From assembly GCA_009746045.1 (NCBI GenBank), contig RPFO01000406.1:2158287-2222286 (forward strand): a DNA stretch of 64,000 nt, in the 5' to 3' direction. Within the stretch, counting starts at the first letter, position 1, and every line of letters starts with the position of its first letter. The position numbers and the translations under genes are program-made. This stretch comes from Mesostigma viride (taxonomy: Eukaryota > Streptophyta > Mesostigmatophyceae > Mesostigmatales > Mesostigmataceae). Below are positions 42,431-51,060 of this stretch, piece after piece. The notes beneath the pieces are model-generated. The model saw only the letters and a program-made list of their open reading frames with translations. It did not search any database and had not been told where the DNA came from.

Positions 42431-43339
42431 TCCATTCATATTCATAATCCTGCACGACTCGAAAACGCGGACAAGATAACGGCAGGCTCGAGCTACCATG
42501 GTCCGGATTCTCCCGATTTCTGGCCTGCGCTGGTTGTCTCCTTGATATTGGCAACTCTCTCCGGTAAGAGATTTTCCGCAGTTTGGCTGTTTCGAAACGT
42601 TAATTAAGTGAGATGCCTTCGGATCAGGAGACTCACACAGCCGCGAAATCATGCCAAAGGTCATATGTTCGATCCCTTGCTGGTAGCTTCTGAGCTTTCT
42701 TATTTTCTGTGTTCCGCGGAATCTCAGATTTGGGCCGCTAGCGTTTTCACGTTTGTTGCTTTCTGATCCGACGACAACGTTGTGCCTTGCTCGTGTGACA
42801 TCTGGCGCATGGTGTGATTCATGTGTATGGTGCTGCCTTGCCACATGGGGCTGCTTTGCCATAAGAGTGAGTGTTGGGTTCTACACATTTGCTGCATGGA
42901 CCGTTAGGTGCTGGTGAGCTCTTCCTTGTAGAATGGTGATGTCTATGTCAAGGATCTGATGTCTTTTTTGTCTCTTGCACTGCTTTCATTTTAGGGGGAA
43001 TTATAGGTGTCATTATTTTGGCATTTGAAGGTATAGATGTTTATCTGCAAGGGCCTGTTTTTTTTCCCCCGGCCTCTTGCATGCATGGATGTGTAGAATT
43101 GTATGTTGATGGAATTATGATTTGCCATACACATTTGCTGAGCTCAAGATCCTTGTAGAACGCTTACATCTATGTCAAGGATCTGATTTCTTTTCCTCTT
43201 GCGTATATTGTGTCGGTTTGCTTTATTTCTTGCAGGGACCACGAGAGTAAAATGCAAGCGGTTCCACTTTCAAGTCAGCATGTGACGCCCTGTCGACCGG
43301 CCCGCTTTGTTAGCTAGCTACCATATAGTATTTGATGAT

Positions 43340-43495
43340 AGGCATTGAATGCGAAAGATGTCATAACGCCATAACAGACTGTGTTGAACAGGCATTGAAT
43401 GCCGAAGATGTCATAACGCCATAACAGACTGTGTTGAAAAGGCATATTTGAATGCCGAAGATGTACATAACGCCATAACAGTGTTGAATAGTTGA
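43340..43495 (+). repeat. Tandem repeat of about 58 bp, three copies
   Basis: Units of the form GGCATTGAATGCCGAAGATG followed by CATAACGCCATAACAGACTG and TGTTGAA. The third copy is slightly diverged. Non-coding. Confidence 0.82.
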
Positions 43496-43644
43496 ATCAA
43501 CGGGTTCTTGCAGCTGTAAACATTAAAATTATTCAAACATTTAATGAAAAAATCATTATTGTTCGTGCTGTTTTGAACAGCGGTTGTTACTGGCACTGCA
43601 TGCATGTGTCTGCTGCCAGCATATTGCATTATGGGTGTGTTTTT

Positions 43645-43980
43645 CAGCGCTGTGTTTTCTCACTTTTCTCACGTCCTGTTTTTCTCACTTTTCTCACTTT
43701 TCTCACGTCCTGATTTTCTCACTTTTCTCACGTTTCACACCTCCCGTTTTTCTCACTTATCTCACGTCCTGTTTTTTGAGATTTTTCTCACGTTTTTCCC
43801 CTTTTTTCACCTTTTTGGGGCAATCTCACCCGGGTGAGAAACGTGTTTTCTCACCCATTCTCACCCCATTCTCACCCTTTTTTCTCACCTTTCTCACCCA
43901 TTCTCACCCATTTCTCACCCTTTTTCTCACCTTTCTCACCCTTTTTCTCACCATTTCTCACCCATTCTCAAAGCCGAGTT
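43645..43980 (+). repeat. Right subterminal TTTTCTCAC array
   Basis: Mirror image of the array at 39610-39950: TTTTCTCACTTTTCTCACG-type units, ending at the inverted CACTA terminus. Confidence 0.8.
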
Positions 43981-44104
43981 CCTAGTGTAGAACATATATC
44001 AAATGGGATAAAACCATATTTGGGTGAACAGGTTTCATGGCTCATGGCTCATCTATTTTTTTTCAATGGGATATGACGTAAAAGCTGGCAATGTGCATTT
44101 TCTA

Positions 44105-45330
44105 AATGCTGCCTGCAAGAATCCAGCCTGAAATGAGTTCATTTGTTCACTATTCATATTTGTTTCATGGAAGTTAACCGAGAAAATCACGAAAAACTGC
44201 ACATGTATGCTGTCACATGTCACCATTTGAGCTCAGAATGAGCCCAATTTTTGTGGGTGGTCTATTTTCATGGTCTAGATGCTGCCTGCAAGAATCCAGC
44301 CTGAAATGAGTTCATTTGTTCACTATTCATATTTGTTTCATGGAAGTTAACCGAGAAAATCACGAAAAACTGCACATGTATGCTGTCACATGTCACCATT
44401 TGAGCTCAGAATGAGCCCAATTTTTGTGGGTGGTCTATTTTCATGGTATAAATGCTGCCTGCAAGAATCCAGCCTGATATGAGTTCATTTGTTCACTATT
44501 CATATTTGTTTCATGTAAGAAAAGGGGGAAAATGACGAAAAACTGCACATGTATGCTGTCACATGTCACCATTTGAGCTCAGAATGAGCCCAATTTTTGT
44601 GGGTGGTCTATTTTCATGGTATAAATGCTGCCTGCAAGAATCCAGCCTGATATGAGTTCATTTGTCCACTATTCATATTTGTTTCATGTAAGAAAAGGGG
44701 GAAAATGACGAAAAACTGCACATGTATGCTGTCACATGTCACCATTTGAGCTCAGAATGAGCCCAATTTTTGTGGGTGGTCTATTTTCATGGTATAAATG
44801 CTGCCTGCAAGAATCCAGCCTGATATGAGTTCATTTGTTCACTATTCATATTTGTTTCATGTAAGAAAAGGGGGAAAATGACGAAAAACTGCACATGTAT
44901 GCTGTCACATGTCACCATTTGAGCTCAGAATGAGCCCAATTTTTGTGGGTGGTCTATTTTCATGGTATAAATGCTGCCTGCAAGAATCCAGCCTGATATG
45001 AGTTCATTTGTTCACTATTCATATTTGTTTCATGTAAGAAAAGGGGGAAAATGACGAAAAACTGCACATGTATGCTGTCACATGTCACCATTTGAGCTCA
45101 GAATGAGCCCAATTTTTGTGGGTGGTCTATTTTCATGGTATAAATGCTGCCTGCAAGAATCCAGCCTGAAATGAGTTCATTTGTCCACTATTCATATTTG
45201 TTTCATGTAAGTAAAGGGGGAAAATGACGAAAAACTGCACATGTATGCTGTCACATGTCACCATTTGAGCTCAGAATGAGCCCAATTTTTGTGGGTGGTC
45301 TATTTTCATGGTCTACATGCTGCCTGCAAC
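44105..45330 (+). repeat. 173-bp satellite-like array, seven copies
   Basis: Units start ATGCTGCCTGCAAGAATCCAG and end TTTTCATGGT(C/A)TA, at about 44105, 44279, 44452, 44625, 44798, 44971 and 45144, with a partial copy near 45317. The two left units share one variant (GGAAGTTAACCGAG) and the later ones another (GTAAGAAAAGGGGG), showing expansion by unequal exchange. The array lies next to the right TIR of the 10.8-kb element. Confidence 0.9.
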
Positions 45331-45613
45331 AGTCCAGCTTTAGGTACCCTCAGATCTGAAAGATTTTTTTTTTACTCATTTGAAGACTTGTGAAATTGAG
45401 CAAACACTTATGAATCCCCTCAACCTGATGATTTCAGCTGGACCATGCCATCTACCCCCCACGAGCCACGAGCCACGAGCCACGAGGTAGCCATGGCTGT
45501 CGGAGCTCATAACTTTCACGTTTGAGCCCCGAATTCAGCTGTGAATATCACAATCGCTTCGTCTTTCTTAGACGCACATGCTGATATAATTTTCCAAAGC
45601 TATAACGCACTAT

Positions 45614-47035
45614 ATGGCGAATAAACGCGCCTCGACGCAACGCAGCCTGGCGGCTGCGCTCGGCAATGAAAATACGTCTGCAGCTCCGGCTGCAGCTTCG
45701 CCATCAGGGCCGGAAGGCAGTGCTGCCACTAGTCGCGCACTGGTGGTCGTCCAGCACCCCCCCGGGCTTCCTGCCTCGCCTTCAGCCTCGCCTGAGCCAA
45801 AACGCAGCCGCCCAGCCGAACCGAGCTGGTCTGAGCGCGATTTTGACGTTGACGGGATATTTTCCACCTTCAACACCTTCAACGATCACAGACCCAGCTA
45901 TTTCGACATGCCACCCCTCAAGCTACTGGAGTTCGTGTTTTATGGGTCATACGCCTCCCTTCTCGACCTGTGCCAACGCCTTCAACAATGCTACCGCTTC
46001 CGCAATGGACCTGACGGCCGGTTCACAATGCGACAACAATCTGAGAACCTGGCCAGCTGGTCTCGCCCCCGTCTTCAGATCGGCGCCCTCTTTTCCATCC
46101 TTGACCGCTCTGTCACGGACCTCTGGACCCCCTCCCCCTTGACCGAATCCACCTTCCTCTTCCACCTCCAAGCAACCATCTCACAGCACGTGACGCCCCT
46201 AGCAGCAGATGTGGCGGCAATGGGCGGCACGCTGGCTGCTGAGCTCCCCACCATCTCCACCGCCACTTCCAGCCTCCTCGCCTCCTCCACCGCCACCACC
46301 CCCACCTCCGACGCCATCACCGCCCAGCTCCGTGACATCGACCAGCGTCTTAAGGACAACGCCATCGCTATCGAGGTTCTGCAGAACACCGCAGGCCTCA
46401 CCGCCCAGGCGGTGAAGGACATTGCCGCCAAGCCAGCCCCGGCTGGCCTGGCCGGCGATGCTCCTCCCATCACCACATGGGCGGACATGCTTAAGCAACA
46501 TACCACCTCCACCACCTCCGCCGTCGCAGCCCAGCTTCAACAGCAGACGCTTGACCTCCGCGAGGAGGCCGAGCTCGCCAAGCGCAGCCTCAACGTCATT
46601 GTCAAGAACTTCAAGATGGAGGAAGGTGAGAATTCCGAGAAGCTTTTGCGTGCGTTTGAGAAAGAAATCCTTGGTCGCATGGGCCTTAACGGTGAGATCG
46701 AGCTGGCCGCCCACCGCCTTCCCCGCGCGCGGGGTAAGGCAGGGCCGCCCCCGCTCCTTCTCACCTTTAAGACCCCGGCGGACAAGATTTCTTTTCTCAG
46801 ACGCCGCAAGCGGCTCGAGAAGACTCTCTTCACCCTTGATGACGACTTGACCCTGGCGCAGCAACAACGGCGACGGGAGCTATGGCCGACCTACCTCCAG
46901 CTCCGGCAGACCAAGGCGGGACAGCCGGTGTACTGGAAGGGGGCGGCCATCTACGTCGGCCATAAGCCCTGGCAGGCGACCCCCCCCCCCCCGCGGCCCC
47001 AGCGACTCCAGACGCCCCAGCTTAGGGGAATATAG
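45614..47035 (+). CDS. LINE ORF1-like RNA-binding protein
   Basis: A 473-aa intact frame from ATG 45614. The N-terminus is Ala/Ser/Pro-rich with a basic patch. A helical middle (about residues 170-325) contains Thr/Ser-rich repeats. The C-terminal 150 residues follow the L1 ORF1p RRM and C-terminal-domain pattern: RSLNVIVKNF, AFEKEILGRMGL, AAHRLPRARG, PPPLLLTFKTPADKISFLRR, DDDLTLAQQQRRREL, AAIYVGHKPW. Such proteins coat LINE RNA as trimers. There is no zinc knuckle. The absence of stops argues for recent activity. Confidence 0.75.
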   Translation: MANKRASTQRSLAAALGNENTSAAPAAASPSGPEGSAATSRALVVVQHPPGLPASPSASPEPKRSRPAEPSWSERDFDVDGIFSTFNTFNDHRPSYFDMPPLKLLEFVFYGSYASLLDLCQRLQQCYRFRNGPDGRFTMRQQSENLASWSRPRLQIGALFSILDRSVTDLWTPSPLTESTFLFHLQATISQHVTPLAADVAAMGGTLAAELPTISTATSSLLASSTATTPTSDAITAQLRDIDQRLKDNAIAIEVLQNTAGLTAQAVKDIAAKPAPAGLAGDAPPITTWADMLKQHTTSTTSAVAAQLQQQTLDLREEAELAKRSLNVIVKNFKMEEGENSEKLLRAFEKEILGRMGLNGEIELAAHRLPRARGKAGPPPLLLTFKTPADKISFLRRRKRLEKTLFTLDDDLTLAQQQRRRELWPTYLQLRQTKAGQPVYWKGAAIYVGHKPWQATPPPPRPQRLQTPQLRGI

Positions 47036-47467
47036 CAGTAGTAGTGTAGAATAGATAGACCGTGGCCATGTACATGTACGCCTCCTAGAGGCACTATCTC
47101 AGCTAAGCCACGCGCTTTACTTCATCATGTACATGTGTGCCTATTATGAGCCACACCCCAGATGATGCCTAGCTTTATTTAGTTCTGTTGTGCCTATGCA
47201 GGGAATAACTCTCTGCTGAGACGCCATGCCCTAGCTTCTTTGTATAGCTATGCTGATCTTCCCCCCCATGACAGGCTCCCCCTTCGCTGGGCATAGCTTG
47301 AAGATCATGGGGATGCCAGTGCCCTGGTGCACCTAGAGCAAGGGTCCTTTACATCCCCACCCTTGCAGGAAGTAGCTTAGGATGTATGATAGGCCATACG
47401 CCCCCTCTCAAGGGCTATGTGCTACATATACTCCCAACGGAGTTCTGTTACAATTCAATTCAATTCA
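47036..47467 (+). other. LINE-like element 3' UTR
   Basis: 430 bp after ORF1 with no coding potential that I can see and no ORF2 remnant, ending in repeated CAATT. Confidence 0.55.
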
Positions 47468-47479
47468 ATGCCATCTACC

Positions 47480-47895
47480 AGAGTGGGCTTTGTTCCCTTC
47501 CCCCTCCCTATAGTAGAGTACCTGATCCCCCACTTCAAACACAGGCCTGGCATTACTCTTATCCTTTTTTGCCAGCAACTTGGCCAAGTGTTGCCTTTGC
47601 GTGTTGTAGTGGTCTAGTACCTCCTGAGAGTAGCTACCTGATTGCAGGCCAATTGGTGTGATTTCACCAAAAGGAGAAGACATGAGGGGCTTGGTGTTCA
47701 GAGTTCTGCACACCTCAGCTGCCCACGCTGTCCTATCAGCATAGCTCCCAGACTCTGCTGTCCTGGACTCATTTTTCTTTATGAGGTCCCTGATAGCACG
47801 CATGGTACGTTCAATCATCCCCTGGCGTTCATGATCTTGAGCCCCAGCAATGTCTATCTTGGGCAGATCAGGATAATCTTGTATCCACGTGAACT
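47480..47895 (-). pseudogene. pol: Copia-2 integrase C-terminal part
   Basis: Minus-strand frame that continues the integrase cut at 55481. It has the catalytic Glu context ERQGMIERTMRAIRDL and the C-terminal domain (VFEVGDQVLYYREGEG, HSGRW), where the LINE-like element interrupts. A further 23-nt scrap (45422-45444) lies between that element and the 10.8-kb transposon, after which the frame resumes at 34624. Confidence 0.8.
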
Positions 47896-47900
47896 GCTGA

Positions 47901-48565
47901 AGTTAGCATATTGGGACGCCAATGTGCTAGTTGGATGCAGGATGAGGAGACCTTTCTAACGCCGTACTGACCGCCTGAAACAGACAAGGGACGTGAGAGT
48001 TATCAGGTCCCGAAGTACTGCCGACCGGCGGCGGTGGCAGTGCACACCGAGGTCGCCGTGGACAGGACACGTGGCAGGCAGGGCCTGCACAGGCTTAGCC
48101 TGGACCATCACGTGACTAAGGTCCACGGAGGCTGAGGACGCAACGGTCCTGTGGCTAAGTAGAGACCAGTAGGCCAGTCGCGGGCTCTGCAAGGATACGC
48201 ATCCGTGCAGAGCTGTGACAGGAACTGGTGATACCTAGTCACGGGATGTCAGAGGTCCTTAACGCTACCTGCAGCGAGGATGCAAGGTAGCGGTAAGCTG
48301 AGCTCTGGCAAGGTAGCGGTGCACTGTGCGAGGCCGACGGGAGATGCCTTAGGGCACGATGGAAATGAGGTAACATAAAGCTATGGCCTAAGGCAGGTCA
48401 AGGCAGTTCTTTGCCGACGCACCGTGGTTGTCACTTGGAGTGAGCAAGCCAGCGAGAGCGTTACCTGGGGCGAGGAGCAAAGGTTGCAAGCTACGCGACC
48501 TAGGTCCTAACAGTTGCGACAAGGACCAGGAGCTCACGGCAGCTGCCTGGCCGGCGTCGCTAAAT
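47901..48565 (+). repeat. Copia-3 5' LTR
   Basis: 665 bp, AGTTAGC to GCTAAAT. It differs from the 3' LTR only in CAGTTGCGAC/CAGTCGCGAC, ACGGCAGC/ACAGCAGC and GGCGTCGC/GGAGTCGC. Confidence 0.92.
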
Positions 48566-49449
48566 CGTATTATTGTTCCGGGTTTTTGAGAAGAGCTCCG
48601 GGAGCAGTGGTTTCTGCTCTGCGACAGGCACGAGAAGCAATGACGCCAGGCGAGCTAGGCTGCAGGCGGTTATTTTCCTCGGTGCTCGGCAGGGCGGAGA
48701 CAGTGTTATAATATGATGTCGAGACGGCCTGATTGACGGGTTTGGTGGTCTTGCTACGTGCTCGGGACTTTCTTGGGCGAAGTTGCTGTGATGTCGCTAG
48801 GTGGCGCCAGGTGTTTGCTTGCGTCGTGGCTAGTTAAAGCTATGGCGAAGGGGCTTTGGTGACGCTAGCGGTAGTGAAAGCGGCAAGCGAGACAACCCGT
48901 GCGTTTCGGCAGCCAGATCTGTCCAGTCGGCGAGGAATTGAGCTTTGCCTGGACTGGTGTGGGTTTGAGGATTTACAGTCTGTGCCCTCGTTGCTTGGCA
49001 GCATTTCCGGATGAGCGTTTTGGTCGGCATATTCGTCAGAGCCAGGAGCAGCCTGTCGTTTTCCCTGCCACGCTTGAGGTGGTAGAGGTCTGCAAGGGCT
49101 GGACGTCAAGGACGTGTATTGCGGCTTGTAGAACGACTGAGACCGGAAAGAGCAACTGCAGCTGTCAGAGTGGCAGCAAGCGACTGGTAGCGGCATCGTC
49201 ACGGCAGTGGTCTACAAAGAGAGCGGTGGACATTGTGGCGAAGCTTGAGACCTGTGCGGGGAAATCATGCAGGGTGCGTGGTTTGGTATGAGCTCCTTCT
49301 GAGGCTTTGTCAACTGTCGAGCGCCTGGAAGAAAGGCGACCAGTAAGCCGGTGTTGGGGCTAGTTCCTCTGCTTGCAGGATCAGTTCGGCCTACGTCTCT
49401 TCGGTCCGGGCGTTGCTTTCATTGCTGCCACCTTGTATCTGTGTCCATA
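48566..49449 (+). other. Copia-3 leader
   Basis: 884 bp between the 5' LTR and gag. Open frames here are short and have no recognisable domain. In Copia-1 and Copia-2 an extra ORF lies at this position, and a decayed version cannot be excluded. Confidence 0.4.
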
Positions 49450-50675
49450 ATGCTTAAGGGCAAGAACGGGGTCGGCGGCGGGAGCAAGGCGGTTGCGACG
49501 GAGGGTGAGAGGCGGAAAGCGTCAGTGCCAGCAGTCGGCCAGCCAGAAGGGGAGACGATTCCCACGATGGAGGGCGTGGCGGGGCAAAAGACGCGGTACC
49601 GGAAGCGAAAGGAGGAAGCACGGGGGAAGGAGCGCGCAGAAGGGCCATCGGACAGCTTTGAGCTGGCTGGAGGAGGCCAAGGGGAGGGGATGCAGGCCAA
49701 CGGTGGTAAGACGGCCCGTGTGGCCGAGGCAGTCGTTCCTCCTCATGTTTCTGTAGACGCTTGGGCTGGGGGTGCTGGGGCTTCTGCTGTGGGTAGTGAT
49801 GCTCGCGCGTTGCCAGGAACTAGACCCCACATAAGTGCTGTAGCCGTGATGAACGGCCAGAAGCCTCTGAAGCCACCCGTGAGTCAGGAGGAGTTAGACA
49901 AGTGGTTAGAGGATATGGAGCTAGTCACCTACTCCGTAGATCCCACTGTCAATCTCGTCCAGGTGTTCCATGCTTCCTCAGTGAATAGGGATTCTTCTGA
50001 GCGTGTGAGGGACAAAGCCAGGTCTGCAGTGAAGGATAAGCTCTCTTAGGAGCAGTTTCTCCTGGGCCTGCGTCAGGAGTTTTCTGACAAAGTCCTCAAC
50101 CTCACTAATCACTACAAGCTGGCCTATGATGCGTTTGAGATCAGGGGCTCAGTGTGGATGGTCGCAATGCAGCTAGGCTGTTTGCAGATCAGACAGATGG
50201 GTCGCTGGCTGCCTTAGAGAGGGTAGTCTTGAGCATTCGCCCATCTGCCCCTGCTTGTAAACCCATTCAGACCTCAGGTGCTTCAGCCTCCGCTAGCCAG
50301 GTGCAGGGGGATGCCCCAGGGCAGGCAGCCCAGGGAGGTCCTCATCCTAGCAGGCGTCAGAGGGCTGGGAGGCGCAGGGGGGTTGGAAACCAAGGTGGCA
50401 AGGGCCAGCAGCAAGGGGCTCAGAACAAGGGTCAGAAGCAGGCTGGTGGTCACCAAGGGGGGCAGCAGGGGGGGAGGTAGCCAAGGGCAAGGCAAGAGCC
50501 AGGGCCAAGGCAACCAGAATAAGCCAGGCAACCAGAACCAAGGGGGGTCAGAGGAAGGCCCCGGCTGGGAAGGAGGATAAGTGCTTTGGCTGTGGTAAGA
50601 CAGGTCACTGGCACCGTGATTGCCCTGATCTGGCCAATGCTGCAGGAGCAGGTGGTCAGTCCAGGAAGCCGTGAC
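49450..50675 (+). pseudogene. gag: Copia-3 Gag, broken
   Basis: From ATG 49450 a basic, Gly-rich N-terminus leads to a capsid-like part (VSQEELDKWLEDMELV, VNLVQVFHASS) that meets a stop at 50047-50049. Sequence after the stop continues in frame (EQFLLGLRQEF), then shifts frame twice into a Gln/Gly-rich segment. A zinc knuckle CFGCGKTGHWHRDC lies at about 50581-50622. Confidence 0.68.
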
Positions 50676-51060
50676 TTAGTGCAGTGCCCCATGTAAATAG
50701 TCAGTCACCCCAGGTGGGGCAGGTGGCACTTGTAAATATGGATGATAGGGGTGCACCTCCTGTTCAGCAGCAGGGGGTTGGGAATACTGATGGGTTTGTT
50801 CTTCCACATGATTGCAATGTCGCTGCTGCAGCAGTGCAATTCCCTGGGCCTGTGGCAGGTACAGGGTCTTCAGTGAGTGTTGGCTCTGGGAGTCAAGCAG
50901 CTCAGCTGGAAAGTCCTGCTGGCGCCGAGGGAACCACTGTTGGCTCTGGGAGTCAAGCTGTGGAGGTCCCTGGTTCCAAGGAGCAGGAGGTGGGTCGTGC
51001 GGTCCCGCGCACACAGCCAAGTCCTAGTTCCTCCTTATGCAGTGAGACTGATAGGGGGTT

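Larger units (their letters stand above)
39595..43987. mobile_element. 4.4-kb nested DNA transposon with CACTA termini
   Basis: The ends read CACTAGGAACTC at both sides in inverted orientation, with TA directly outside each end (GTA on the left, TAG on the right), so a clean 3-bp CACTA-type duplication is not seen. Both subterminal regions (about 39610-39950 and 43645-43980) are dense arrays of GTGAGAAAA/TTTTCTCAC motifs in mirror orientation, typical of CACTA (EnSpm) subterminal binding sites. It lies in the non-coding part of the 10.8-kb element, downstream of the DUF7869-like gene. Confidence 0.68.
34628..45421. mobile_element. 10.8-kb TIR transposon carrying a DUF7869-like gene
   Basis: Exact inverted ends of about 31 bp (34628-34658 and 45391-45421, starting GAGGGGATTCATAAG) are flanked by the 3-bp duplication AAC (34625-34627, 45422-45424), and Copia-2 pol resumes on both sides. 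Inside, left to right, are a 120-bp tandem array, a spliced DUF7869-like gene (35772-39453), a nested CACTA-terminus element (39595-43987) and a 173-bp tandem array. The DUF7869-like protein is the only candidate transposase encoded outside the nested element. The combination of TIR, 3-bp target and this protein does not match a superfamily I can name. Confidence 0.8.
45457..47467 (+). mobile_element. LINE-like insertion with ORF1 only
   Basis: A 12-bp target duplication ATGCCATCTACC flanks it (45445-45456 and 47468-47479), interrupting the Copia-2 integrase. The 5' end is a tandem CCACGAG repeat, and the 3' end is a CAATT microsatellite tail (about 47450-47467) rather than poly-A. One ORF1-type gene is present, with no endonuclease or reverse transcriptase. 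The variable-length duplication and tail are hallmarks of target-primed reverse transcription. It is either a half-LINE that borrows ORF2 or an internally deleted LINE. Confidence 0.78.

Noticed and set aside
43584-44076. ORFs rich in Phe-Ser-His (FSHFSHF, FSPFFS)
   Set aside because: Translation of the TTTTCTCAC subterminal array; simple-sequence artefact.
44105-45330. CRISPR-like array
   Set aside because: Units are 173 bp and contiguous without unique spacers; a eukaryotic tandem satellite.
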